Part shown: positions 1 to 7,850 of the stretch, in pieces
Layout: the number at the start of each line of letters is the position of its first letter
How positions within the stretch are numbered: the first letter of the stretch is position 1
NCBI GenBank assembly: GCA_013791775.1
Contig: VMTE01000010.1
Location: forward strand, 1-64,000
DNA: 64,000 nucleotides
Origin: Hyphomonas sp.
GTDB lineage: Bacteria > Pseudomonadota > Alphaproteobacteria > Caulobacterales > Hyphomonadaceae
Reading direction: 5' to 3'
Translations under genes and position numbers: made by a program
The notes under the pieces: generated by a model
What the model saw: the letters and a program-made list of their open reading frames with translations, nothing else
Database searches by the model: none
What the model was told of the DNA's origin: nothing

Positions 1-102
1 AAGATCCCCGGTCTCAAGGCTGAGCCTCTCCGCACCGACGGCCAGCGCATCCTGCAAGACCTCAACACCGCCGCCCGCACCGCCGCGCTGAACTCGTCCT
101 GA
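1..102 (+). CDS. C-terminal end of an unidentified protein
   Basis: Frame 1 is open from the first base of the window and ends with TGA at 100-102, giving 33 residues that finish in ...TAARTAALNSS. The gene begins outside the window. The visible tail is mostly hydrophilic with no recognisable motif, so the family cannot be assigned. It is called coding because the frame is in phase from the edge, has GC-rich third positions, and is followed by a palindromic repeat of the kind that separates genes elsewhere in the window. Confidence 0.5.
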   Translation, partial: KIPGLKAEPLRTDGQRILQDLNTAARTAALNSS

Positions 103-128
103 AAACGTCAGACGTCGGTGGACAAGAG

Positions 129-247
129 CCCCGCCCCAACCCTCCCCGTACCGGGGAGGGGACAGGCCCCGTTGTCAGGCACGCACTCGCACCAACTGCT
201 GACCTGTCCCCTCCCCGCGCAAAGCGTGGGGAGGGCTAGGGTGGGGC
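129..247. repeat. Palindromic (REP-like) element between genes
   Basis: Two arms at about 129-166 and 203-247 are imperfect reverse complements, and each arm itself contains a short hairpin (CCTCCCC..GGGGAGG). The right arm carries the block gggagggctagggtgggg, almost the same as the block flanking the insertion sequence near 9961 and 11171. It lies between the end of the first gene and a lipoprotein gene. No T-run follows, so it is a dispersed palindromic repeat rather than a typical terminator. Confidence 0.7.
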
Positions 248-296
248 CTCTTCACCACCGCTGGGAACCCGCATCAGCCTGTGCTAATCCTGCCCC

Positions 297-842
297 ATGC
301 GCCGACTCCTGCCTGCCCTCGCAGCCCTGCTTCTGCCCGCCTGCGCCGCAGCGGCCGAACCCGCACCCACCCCGCCGCCAGCCGCCGCAACGCCGGCGCC
401 GCCCTGCACAGGCGCAGCACATCACGACTTCGATTTCTGGCTCGGCGACTGGGAGGTCTTCGCCGCCAACGGCGCCCGGGCCGGCGAAAATGCGATCACC
501 CGCGCCGAGTATGGCTGCCTTCTGGTCGAGCACTGGACCGACGCCCAGGGCATCACCGGCCAGAGCTACAACTTCGTTGATCCGGGCACGAACAAATGGC
601 GCCAGCTATGGGTCAGCGGCGGCGCGGTCATCGACCTGTCGGGCGGCCTCACCGAAACCGGCGCCATGCGTCTCGAAGGCACCATCGCCTACCAGGCGGG
701 CGGCCCTGCCTTGCCCTTCCGGGGTGAATGGACCCCGAACGCGGACGGTTCCGTCACCCAGCACTTCCAGCAAGGCGACCCCGCCACCGGGGACTGGAGC
801 GACTGGTTCACGGGAACGTATGTGCGGAAAGTGGCGGACTAA
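297..842 (+). CDS. DUF1579-like secreted protein, possible lipoprotein
   Basis: This 181-residue protein opens with a charged then hydrophobic signal (MRRLLPALAALLLPAC). The cysteine at residue 16 could be a lipidation site, although a proline at -2 makes the lipobox imperfect. A proline/alanine-rich linker follows. The folded part begins at HDFDFWLGDWEVF, the aromatic opening typical of DUF1579 and related lipocalin-like beta-barrel proteins. Function is unknown, and the probable location is periplasm or outer membrane. Its stop overlaps by two bases the stop of the convergent Tat-signal gene on the other strand. Confidence 0.6.
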   Translation: MRRLLPALAALLLPACAAAAEPAPTPPPAAATPAPPCTGAAHHDFDFWLGDWEVFAANGARAGENAITRAEYGCLLVEHWTDAQGITGQSYNFVDPGTNKWRQLWVSGGAVIDLSGGLTETGAMRLEGTIAYQAGGPALPFRGEWTPNADGSVTQHFQQGDPATGDWSDWFTGTYVRKVAD

Positions 843-1576
843 AGCCGCGTTACATCCGCGAGCTTCACCCGGACCTGCCTCAGCCCCGCAACCTCGAAGA
901 TCCGTCCCCGGACCATCACCGGGTCCGCTACCAGCGGCCACACGCCGGGTCCGAAGGCTCGCCCCCGCTCGTTCAGGAACAGCAGCGCGGCCTTGCCGTC
1001 GCCGCAGCGGCCGGTCTCGCCAAAGGCCAGCGGCAGGCCGCCCCGGGCGCACAGCGCCGCGCAGGCCTTGTGTGTCTTGCCATGCCCGGGGCGCATCGCG
1101 CCGAACCAGCATTTCGCGTCGAGAATCTCACCCGTCATCACGGCGTCGCCAAGATCCGTCTCCGGCCCCGGCCGAAGGCGCCCCGGCGCCGGATCGGGAT
1201 AGATCCCCTCCACCGCCATCATCGCATGCTCGCCCCGCTGGATCAGCGTGCCGGTCACGGCCGCGCCCGTGAAGGTCAGCGCCGGGCGGACCGAAATCCG
1301 GTCCTTGCCCGCCCCCACCAGAAAGACCGGCCGCAGGCCATTGCCAAGATCCTCCGTCAACAGATGAAGGTAGGGCTCCGGATAGATCGTGCCGGTCACC
1401 GCGACTTTGCGGCCCTGGTCCCAGACGCCGGGTCCCGGATGCGGCGCCGCTGCGCCAAGCCCCAGCCCGAGCGCGCCTGCGCCCGCCACCAGCCCGGCGC
1501 CGGCCGCCAGCAGGCCGCGCCGCGTCGGCCCCGCCAGCTCGCCGCGCCAGCCGACAAAGAAGGGATCGTCCGCCAT
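839..1576 (-). CDS. Tat-signal periplasmic protein with conserved cysteines, last gene of Rieske operon
   Basis: This 245-residue protein begins with a twin-arginine type signal (TRRGLLAAG around residues 18-26, then a glycine/alanine-rich hydrophobic stretch to about 45), so export in a folded state is likely. The mature part has repeated VTGTI/VTGTL/MTGEI beta strands suggestive of OB-like folds. A cysteine cluster follows: C156 in AKCWFGAM, C172 and C176 in KACAALC, and C191. These may bind metal or form disulfides. The ATG overlaps the TGA of the ferric reductase-Rieske gene by one base, which indicates translational coupling. The family is not recognised by name; an electron-transfer or maturation partner of the Rieske protein is an inference. 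Confidence 0.7.
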   Translation of the reverse strand: MADDPFFVGWRGELAGPTRRGLLAAGAGLVAGAGALGLGLGAAAPHPGPGVWDQGRKVAVTGTIYPEPYLHLLTEDLGNGLRPVFLVGAGKDRISVRPALTFTGAAVTGTLIQRGEHAMMAVEGIYPDPAPGRLRPGPETDLGDAVMTGEILDAKCWFGAMRPGHGKTHKACAALCARGGLPLAFGETGRCGDGKAALLFLNERGRAFGPGVWPLVADPVMVRGRIFEVAGLRQVRVKLADVTRL

Positions 1577-2634
1577 CAGCCCGCCTCCCCGGCAATCGAG
1601 GGCGCAATCGGCGTGCCCGGCGGCTGCGGCGAGGGCTCCACGAAGACCCAGCCACCGGTAATCCGTGTGCGGTAGGTTGGGATCTTCTCGGTAAAGGGCG
1701 GCGGCGAACAGCCATCCTCCGGCCGGTACTGGAAGCCATGCCAGGGGCATACGATACACCCGTCCAGGATGCGCCCCTCGCCCAGCGGTCCGCCCTGATG
1801 CCGGCAGGCATTGGCCACGGCGTAAACCTTCGCGCCGTCCCGGAACACCGCAATCCGCTCGCCCATCGGCGGCACCAGGATCACCGCGCGCCCGTCCGGA
1901 ATCGCCTCTGCCGGCCCGGCGTCGAGCCAGCCCTCGCCCTCCGGCGGCCCGTCCACCGCCCGGTCGCGCCTGCGCTCCAGCTGCCCGGCCACGATGTGCA
2001 GGCCTGCCACGAGCAGCGCCGACCCGCCCGCCAGCGCCGCCTGCGCAAGCCCCTTCTCGCCCTGCACCGCGCCCAGCATCACATGCCCCACAAGCAATCC
2101 GTAGGCGGCATAAACCGACATGTGGATCCACTTCCACAGGCGCGGCCCCAGCACATGGTTCCAGAAATCATGGCTCGTCGCCGCCATCACGAACAGGATC
2201 AGCAGCGCCAGCGCGCCCAGGCTCTCGAACGGAAAGCCGCCGAAGGATCCATAGCGGGGGTTGGAGATCAGCAGCGACACGAAGGCATTGACCTCCGAAA
2301 ACCCGTGATACCAGAGCACCACCAGCCCGCCATGCACCAGCGCGGCGGCGAAGCACGCCACGCCGAGATGCCGCCGGTTGTACAGCACCGGCAACACGCG
2401 CGGGGTCAGCCGCGCCAGCGGGCCGATGCAGAGGATGATCGTCAGCAGACTGAACGCCGCCGCCCCGCTCGCGCGGATCAGCAGCTGCACTTCGCTGGGA
2501 TGCTGCCCCGCCGGTGCCAACAGGATGCCGGCCCCGGCATGCGCCGCGAGGAAGGCCGCCAGCCCCGCCAGCAACACACCGTCATAGGCGCGCTTGAACC
2601 GGTTCCAGCCGACGATGACATAGCCTGCCGCCAT
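1576..2634 (-). CDS. Ferric reductase-like membrane domain fused to a Rieske [2Fe-2S] domain
   Basis: In this 352-residue protein, residues 1-215 form about six membrane spans of the ferric reductase-like/cytochrome b type, with histidines at 101, 171 and 184 placed to bind haem. Residues 245-350 are a Rieske domain with the ligand pairs C277-x-H279 and C296-x-x-H299 (ACRHQGG and CPWHGFQY). The fusion would pass electrons between membrane haem and a soluble iron-sulfur cluster. The substrate is not evident. The start is the ATG that overlaps the TGA of the upstream 45-residue gene. The minus-strand operon order is small membrane protein, small membrane protein, this gene, Tat-signal protein. 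Confidence 0.85.
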   Translation of the reverse strand: MAAGYVIVGWNRFKRAYDGVLLAGLAAFLAAHAGAGILLAPAGQHPSEVQLLIRASGAAAFSLLTIILCIGPLARLTPRVLPVLYNRRHLGVACFAAALVHGGLVVLWYHGFSEVNAFVSLLISNPRYGSFGGFPFESLGALALLILFVMAATSHDFWNHVLGPRLWKWIHMSVYAAYGLLVGHVMLGAVQGEKGLAQAALAGGSALLVAGLHIVAGQLERRRDRAVDGPPEGEGWLDAGPAEAIPDGRAVILVPPMGERIAVFRDGAKVYAVANACRHQGGPLGEGRILDGCIVCPWHGFQYRPEDGCSPPPFTEKIPTYRTRITGGWVFVEPSPQPPGTPIAPSIAGEAG

Positions 2635-2771
2635 CACGCCGCCTCCAGCACGGCAGCGGCGGCGGCCGCCACCCGCGCGCGTTCGGACAGCGCGCTGAGC
2701 ACCACCCCGGCCAGCACCAGCGCCAGCAGCGGCCACACCAGCGCATGCACCCGGCGCTGGCCCCGCGTCAC
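2634..2771 (-). CDS. Small single-span membrane protein (45 aa)
   Basis: A short gene with a GTG start at 2771 that overlaps the TGA of the preceding gene (GTGA), ending at 2634 where its TGA overlaps the ATG of the ferric reductase-Rieske gene. The 45 residues have a basic N-terminus (TRGQRR), one membrane span (ALVWPLLALVLAGVVLSAL) and an alanine-rich tail. The back-to-back overlaps on both sides are the main support that it is real. It may be a small subunit of the same membrane complex. Function is unknown. Confidence 0.6.
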   Translation of the reverse strand: MTRGQRRVHALVWPLLALVLAGVVLSALSERARVAAAAAAVLEAA

Positions 2772-2989
2772 GCCCGGTCCTCCGCCGGCCGCACACCGGC
2801 GAGCCGCAACAGCACGACCGGCCACAACGCCGCCAGCCCCGGCAGGATCACCAGCCGCACCCGCCAGGGCAGACGTCCCGGCGCCAGCCGTTTCAGCCCG
2901 AACAAGATGACACCGATGCCGGTCACCAGCCCAAAGCCAAAATACAACGCCAGCCCTCGCCAGATCGCCTCCGCCAACGCCACGCTCAT
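2768..2989 (-). CDS. Small two-span membrane protein, first gene of Rieske operon
   Basis: A 73-residue protein with two hydrophobic segments (about residues 10-30 and 42-62) joined by a basic loop (LKRLAPGRLPWRVR), and a short polar C-terminus. It starts the minus-strand operon that continues with a 45-residue membrane protein, the ferric reductase-Rieske fusion and the Tat-signal protein. Each junction is an overlap of one to four bases. I do not recognise the family; the context suggests a structural subunit of a membrane electron-transfer complex. The promoter should lie in the 149-base divergent gap before 3139. Confidence 0.65.
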   Translation of the reverse strand: MSVALAEAIWRGLALYFGFGLVTGIGVILFGLKRLAPGRLPWRVRLVILPGLAALWPVVLLRLAGVRPAEDRA

Positions 2990-3138
2990 CCTTCACTATC
3001 CTCCCGTATGTCCGACAGGGTTAGCGCGCCGCGCCGGGCGCGCAAGTCACGTTTTTGCGCCGCGCGCCGGCCCGGGTTTTCGGGAAGGCCTGCTTTTGCT
3101 AAACTGCACCGTTCGTCACACGGCAGATCGGGGGCCCC

Positions 3139-3585
3139 ATGCCTATTGAAGTTCATCCGTCTACAGAAGTATCCGGCGCGCGCCGCCTGATCCTGCTCGG
3201 CGCAGTCCTCTTCCTTCTTGGCCTGCTCTCGGGCCTCGTGACCGGCCTGATGGCCAACCCGCGCATGGGCCTCTCCGCCCACTTGCAGGGGATCACCAAC
3301 GGCGTCTTCCTGATCGCCCTCGGCGCCATCTGGCACCGGGTGAACCTACCGCCCGGCCTCAAATCGCTCACCTTCTGGCTCTTCGCCTTCGGCACCAGCC
3401 TCAATTGGCTGATGACCCAGTTCGCCGCCCTCTGGGGCACCAGCATGATGACGCCCCTCATCGGCGCAGGCCACAACGGCACCGCTGCCCAGGAAACCTT
3501 CGTCACTGCTGGCCTCCTCGCCCTCACCGTCGCCATGATCGCAGGGGCCGTGCTGTTAATCGCAGGACTGGCGCGACAGGCGTAA
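3139..3585 (+). CDS. HabB-like (hydroxylaminobenzene mutase family) membrane protein
   Basis: A 148-residue protein with four predicted membrane spans. It contains the conserved stretch ANPRMGLSAHLQGITNG after the first span and GHNGTAAQE near the last, both characteristic of the HabA/HabB hydroxylaminobenzene mutase family. Those enzymes rearrange hydroxylaminobenzene to 2-aminophenol in nitroarene degraders. Most family members in other bacteria have no proven substrate and no nitroarene genes lie nearby, so the family match is good but the reaction is uncertain. It is divergent from the Rieske operon. Confidence 0.7.
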   Translation: MPIEVHPSTEVSGARRLILLGAVLFLLGLLSGLVTGLMANPRMGLSAHLQGITNGVFLIALGAIWHRVNLPPGLKSLTFWLFAFGTSLNWLMTQFAALWGTSMMTPLIGAGHNGTAAQETFVTAGLLALTVAMIAGAVLLIAGLARQA

Positions 3586-3646
3586 GCCGGGATGAAATCC
3601 CGCCCTACCCGATGACACGGCGCCCAAATCCCCCTAAATGCTCCAT

Positions 3647-5305
3647 ATGAGCAAAAATCTGGACATCCTTGCGGCGCAGCTCAATCCGGTGGTCGGCGAT
3701 ATCGGGGGGAACCTGGCGCTGGCGCGGGCCGCCCATGCCGAGACCAGGGCCCGGGGCGCGGACTTGGTGGTGCTGTCGGAACACTTCATGCTCGGCTATC
3801 CGGCCGAGGATCTGGTGCTGAAGCCGGCGGCGGTGGAGCGGTCGATGTCGGCGGTCCACCAGCTCGCGCGCGATACGGCGGGCGGCCCGGCGATCCTGAT
3901 CGGCAGCCCCTGGCGCGAGGCCGGCAAGCTGCACAATTCCGCGCTCTGGCTGGAGGGCGGCGAGATCCGCGCCCGCCATGACAAGCGCGAGCTGCCGAAT
4001 TATGGTGTGTTCGACGAGAAGCGCCACTACACCCCCGGCGACGGGCCGGCGGTGGTGGTCGATTTCAAGGGCGTGCGGATCAGCTTCGCGATCTGCGAGG
4101 ACATCTGGTTCGAGCGCGTGCCCCGCGCGGCGAAGGCGGCGGGGGCGGACCTCCTGCTGGTGCCCAACGCCTCGCCCTGGCGGCGCGCCATCCAGGCCGA
4201 ACGCGCGGCGGCCTTCGACCGGTGGGCGGACCTCGGCCTGCCCTACCTCTTCGTCAACCAGATGGGCGGGCAGGACGAGCTCGTCTTCGACGGCGCCTCC
4301 TACGCGACCAATTCCACCCACGGCGCCCGCTGCGGCCTCGTCGGCCAGTTCGGGACAGGCTACGCCCTCGTCGCGTTTGATCCGTCCACGAAGCTGTTCG
4401 CGGGCCTCGGAAAAAGTTGCACGGCAGACCTTGACGGCTGGGCGGCGGAATACCGCGCGGCGATGCAGGGCCTCGGCGACTATGTGCGCAAGAACCGGTT
4501 CCCCGGCGTCGTGCTCGGCATGTCCGGCGGCATTGATTCGGCCATCACGGCGGCGATTGCCGCCGACGCGCTCGGCCCGGACAAGGTCTGGTGCGTGATG
4601 ATGCCGTCGAAATATACGTCTACGGACAGTCTGGAAGATGCCAAGGCCTGCGCCGAGGCGCTCGGTTGCCGGTATGACACAATCAACATCCATCCCGGCG
4701 TCGAAGCGCTGGGCGGGATGCTGGCGCCGGCCTTCACCGGCAAAGCCGTCGACATCACCGAGGAGAACATCCAGTCCCGCCTGCGCGCGGTGACGCTGAT
4801 GGCGCTGTCGAACAAGTTCGGCCACATGGTCGTCACCACCGGCAACAAGAGCGAGATGGCGGTCGGCTACGCGACACTCTACGGCGACATGTGCGGCGGC
4901 TACAACGCGCTGAAGGATTTCTACAAGACTGAAGTGTTCGAACTGGCGAAGTGGCGCAACGCGAACGTCCCGCCCGGCGCGCTGGTGGACCGCGGCGAGG
5001 TGATCCCGGCACGGATCATCACCAAGCCGCCCTCCGCCGAGCTGCGCGAGGACCAGAAGGACGAGGATTCCCTGCCGCCCTACCCGGTGCTGGACGATAT
5101 CCTGCGCGGCCTCGTGGACCTCGAGGAAGACGTCGATGACATCCTCGCGCGCGGCCATGACGCCGCCACCGTGCGGCGCATCGAACACCTCGTCTATGTC
5201 GCCGAATACAAACGCCGCCAGGCCCCGCCGGGCGTGAAAGTCGGCGGCAAGAATTTCGGCCGCGACCGGCGCTATCCGATCACCAACCGGTTCCGGGATG
5301 ATTGA
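3647..5305 (+). CDS. nadE: Glutamine-dependent NAD+ synthetase
   Basis: This 552-residue two-domain cytoplasmic enzyme makes NAD+ from deamido-NAD+, ATP and glutamine. Residues 1-270 are the nitrilase-type glutaminase with the E45, K113, C150 triad (SEHFMLGY, DKRELPN, AICEDIW). Residues 275-552 are the ATP-pyrophosphatase synthetase with the SGGIDS loop at 293-298 and the acidic, lysine-rich adenylate-binding segment near DQKDEDSLPPY. Length matches the alphaproteobacterial form. An in-frame ATG at 3638 would add three residues; neither start has a strong ribosome site, and 3647 was chosen because the family usually begins just before the first beta strand. Confidence 0.95.
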   Translation: MSKNLDILAAQLNPVVGDIGGNLALARAAHAETRARGADLVVLSEHFMLGYPAEDLVLKPAAVERSMSAVHQLARDTAGGPAILIGSPWREAGKLHNSALWLEGGEIRARHDKRELPNYGVFDEKRHYTPGDGPAVVVDFKGVRISFAICEDIWFERVPRAAKAAGADLLLVPNASPWRRAIQAERAAAFDRWADLGLPYLFVNQMGGQDELVFDGASYATNSTHGARCGLVGQFGTGYALVAFDPSTKLFAGLGKSCTADLDGWAAEYRAAMQGLGDYVRKNRFPGVVLGMSGGIDSAITAAIAADALGPDKVWCVMMPSKYTSTDSLEDAKACAEALGCRYDTINIHPGVEALGGMLAPAFTGKAVDITEENIQSRLRAVTLMALSNKFGHMVVTTGNKSEMAVGYATLYGDMCGGYNALKDFYKTEVFELAKWRNANVPPGALVDRGEVIPARIITKPPSAELREDQKDEDSLPPYPVLDDILRGLVDLEEDVDDILARGHDAATVRRIEHLVYVAEYKRRQAPPGVKVGGKNFGRDRRYPITNRFRDD

Positions 5306-5332
5306 TCCGCCCAAAGACGAAACAGTTGCAAT

Positions 5333-5377
5333 CTTGCGTCACCCTCGACCGGCGCAGCCGGTCGAGGGTGACGCAAG
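5333..5377. repeat. Perfect 20-bp inverted repeat with 5-base loop
   Basis: The arm CTTGCGTCACCCTCGACCGG (5333-5352) is followed by a five-base spacer and its exact reverse complement (5358-5377). It sits between two convergent genes, nadE and a lipoprotein gene, where a bidirectional hairpin could stop transcription or protect mRNA 3' ends. There is no T-run on either side, so rho-independent termination is doubtful. Perfect complementarity over 20 bases suggests a recently inserted palindromic repeat. Confidence 0.8.
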
Positions 5378-5400
5378 GCACCGATCCGTTTGCCGCCGCT

Positions 5401-6222
5401 CTATTCCTCAGACGGCGGAATGATTTCCTGTTCGGAGGCGTTGACGCCGTAGGCGTCCGTGGTGATGGCTTCGCGCACGGCGTCCGCGTCGCCGGGCAGG
5501 ATGTCGGCGGCGTCGCCATAGCCGGTGATCGGCGAGGGAAACACGCCCGGCTCCTCGATCACTTCATCGAACATCAGCCAGCCCTGCTTGCCGCCGAGGC
5601 AGGAGACGCGCACCCAGAGGTCTTCCTCCAGCGAGGCCGCGCCGATGTCGGTGACGTTCGACAGCTCGCCCTCGTTGATGTCGAACTCCCGGCCGTTGAA
5701 GGACAAGACGGTGAACCCCTCGCCGATATAGCGCAGGTAGGTCAGCACATCGCCTTTCTTCAGGGCCAGCGTCTCGATGCCGGCATCGCCGACAAACTCG
5801 ATCTCGGTGTCTTCCAGCACCGTCACCGGCACCTTCTTGGTCGCCACGAAATATTCGAGGTCGTCTTCCGCCGTCCGGACATTGTTCCACAACTGGTAGT
5901 TGGCATATTGCGGCAGGAGGCAGGTGATGTCCTGCGGATCGGTCGGGTTCGGGCGCGCCCGGGCCGGCACCTTCACCGCCTCGTCCAGCACCGCGAAGCC
6001 CGGCGGATATTCGCCCGGCCAGCCGGGGCTGAGGAACCAAGTCGTGATGTCGTAGCCCGACAGGGCCGCGTAATCGAGCGCCGGGCGCACCGGCATCTCC
6101 GCCGGAGTGCCCGCAGGCCCGGCCGGACCGGCGCCACTGGCGGCCGTTCCCGGCGATGCGCCGTCCTTTTGCCCGCAGGCCGCCAGTAACAGCGCCCCAG
6201 CCAGCACCCAGCCAAATCTCAT
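5401..6222 (-). CDS. Lipoprotein of unknown function
   Basis: A 273-residue protein with a lipoprotein signal (MRFGWVLAGALLLAACGQ), lipidation expected at C16. A glycine/alanine/proline linker follows to about residue 45, then a beta-rich acidic domain with segments such as LKKGDVLTYLRYIGEGF and KQGWLMFDEVIEE that resemble bacterial SH3-like strands. The start at 6222 follows GGGAGTGG; an in-frame ATG eight codons upstream is less likely because it would precede the signal. It is convergent with nadE. The SH3-like assignment is an inference from pattern only. Confidence 0.7.
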   Translation of the reverse strand: MRFGWVLAGALLLAACGQKDGASPGTAASGAGPAGPAGTPAEMPVRPALDYAALSGYDITTWFLSPGWPGEYPPGFAVLDEAVKVPARARPNPTDPQDITCLLPQYANYQLWNNVRTAEDDLEYFVATKKVPVTVLEDTEIEFVGDAGIETLALKKGDVLTYLRYIGEGFTVLSFNGREFDINEGELSNVTDIGAASLEEDLWVRVSCLGGKQGWLMFDEVIEEPGVFPSPITGYGDAADILPGDADAVREAITTDAYGVNASEQEIIPPSEE

Positions 6223-6357
6223 AACCCACTCCCGGAATTGCGGCATCGTAACTGTACGTGAAACAAAACAACAGCAAGAATGTGGCCGAGGCGCTTGGCT
6301 TTTGTCCCGATTTGATGTCGAAAGCGGCTTTCCCAACCCCGGAAGGCCGAGTTGCCC

Positions 6358-7698
6358 ATGACCGCCCCTGTTGTCCGATTCGCCCCCTCGCCCACCGGGC
6401 GCCTGCATGTCGGTAACGTGCGCACGGCGCTCGTGAACTGGCTGTTTGCCCGCCGCGAGGGCGGCAAGTTCATCCTGCGGATCGATGATACGGACCTCGA
6501 ACGCTCCACCCAGGAGAACGAGGATATCCTCAAGGAAGACCTCACCTGGCTGGGCCTGACCTGGGCCGCGACGTTCAAACAGTCCGACCGGTTCGGCATC
6601 TACGATGAGGCCGCTGCAAAGCTGCGCGCGCTGGGCCTGCTCTATCCGGCCTACGAGACGGCCGAGGAACTGGACGTGAAGCGCAAGATCGCCCAGTCGC
6701 GCGGGCGGCCCCCGGTCTATGACCGGGCGGCGCTGAGCCTGACCGATGCCGACCGCGCAAAGCTGGAAGCCTCGGGTGTAAGGCCGCACTGGCGCTTCAA
6801 GCTCTCGGGCGAACGCGTCGAGTGGAACGACCTCGTGCGCGGCCCGCAGAGCATCGACACCTCGTCGGTATCGGACCCCGTGCTGATCCGCGAGGATGGC
6901 AGCTACCTCTATACGCTGCCCTCGGTGGTGGACGATATCGAGGCCGGCATCACGCATGTCGTGCGCGGCGAGGACCATGTGACGAACTCCGGCGCGCAGA
7001 TCGAGATCTTCATGGCGCTCGGCGGCAAGGCGCCCGAGATGGCGCACATGCCGTTGCTGGTCGGCGCGGATGGCTCGGCCCTGTCGAAGCGGATCGGCTC
7101 GCTCTCCGTCGGCCAGCTGCGCGACCAGGGCATCGAGGCGATGGCGATCTGCAGCCACCTCGCCAAGCTCGGCACGTCGGACAATATCGAGCCGCGCAAC
7201 AGTCTCGACCAGCTCGCGGAAGAGTTCGCCTTCTCGAAGATCGGACGCGCCCCGGCGCGCTTTGACGAAGCCGACCTTGAAAACCTCAACGCCGTCCTCG
7301 TCCACGCCCTGCCGTTCGCGGCGGTGCAGGACCGCCTCGCCGCGCTTGATCCGCGAGCGGACAATGAGGCCTTCTGGCTGGCGGTGCGCGAGAACTGCGC
7401 GCGCGTCTCATCTGCCAGGCCGTGGACGGAAATCATCTTCGGCCGGATCGCGCCGGACATCGCCGCCGAGGACAAGGACTTCATCGCCGGCGCCGGCGCG
7501 CACCTGCCGGCCGGCGAGCTGACCGGCGCCAGCTGGGGCGAATGGACGAACACGCTGAAAGCCGCCACCGGCCGCAAGGGCAAAGGCCTCTTCATGCCGC
7601 TGCGCAAGGCGCTGACCGGCATGGAGCACGGCCCCGAAATGGCGGCCGTCCTGCCGCTGATCGGCCGGGCGCGGGTGCTGGAGCGATTGGGGGGATAG
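6358..7698 (+). CDS. gltX: Glutamyl-tRNA synthetase (discriminating or second-copy type)
   Basis: This 446-residue class I aminoacyl-tRNA synthetase attaches glutamate to tRNA. The HIGH-type signature is HVGN at residues 17-20 (RFAPSPTGRLHVGN), and the KMSKS loop appears as ALSKR at 241-245. The glutamate-binding RIDDTDLERS and the VVRGEDHVTN motif are present. At about 445 residues it matches the shorter alphaproteobacterial GltX, which often coexists with a second copy that may charge tRNA-Gln. A TTG at 6352 is in frame, but ATG 6358, after GGAAGG, is preferred. Confidence 0.93.
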   Translation: MTAPVVRFAPSPTGRLHVGNVRTALVNWLFARREGGKFILRIDDTDLERSTQENEDILKEDLTWLGLTWAATFKQSDRFGIYDEAAAKLRALGLLYPAYETAEELDVKRKIAQSRGRPPVYDRAALSLTDADRAKLEASGVRPHWRFKLSGERVEWNDLVRGPQSIDTSSVSDPVLIREDGSYLYTLPSVVDDIEAGITHVVRGEDHVTNSGAQIEIFMALGGKAPEMAHMPLLVGADGSALSKRIGSLSVGQLRDQGIEAMAICSHLAKLGTSDNIEPRNSLDQLAEEFAFSKIGRAPARFDEADLENLNAVLVHALPFAAVQDRLAALDPRADNEAFWLAVRENCARVSSARPWTEIIFGRIAPDIAAEDKDFIAGAGAHLPAGELTGASWGEWTNTLKAATGRKGKGLFMPLRKALTGMEHGPEMAAVLPLIGRARVLERLGG

Positions 7699-7709
7699 AG
7701 CATTCTTAA

Positions 7710-7827
7710 CCCCTTCTCCCTTGGGAGAAAGGATTGGGGATGAGGGGGCGCGACGCTTCCACCTTCATCAATATTGGCCGGCGTAGCGCCCCCTCACCCC
7801 TGCCCCTCTCCCAAGGGAGAGGGGGCG
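7710..7827. repeat. Long imperfect palindromic (REP-like) element
   Basis: Two arms of about 41 bases (7710-7750 and 7787-7827) are reverse complements with a few mismatches. Each arm contains its own small hairpin (CTCCCTTGGGAG). The outer ends are the G-runs TGAGGGGGCG and CGCCCCCTCA. It fills the gap between convergent gltX and the pectinacetylesterase-like gene. It resembles in style, though not base for base, the elements at 129-247 and 42188-42266. It may fold into a cruciform or long mRNA hairpin. Confidence 0.75.
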
Positions 7828-7850
7828 GTCGCACTTTGGTGCAACCTTAT

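Noticed and set aside
3605-5314. 569-codon open frame opposite nadE
   Set aside because: It mirrors the NAD+ synthetase gene codon by codon and has no domain of its own; long antisense frames are common at this GC content.
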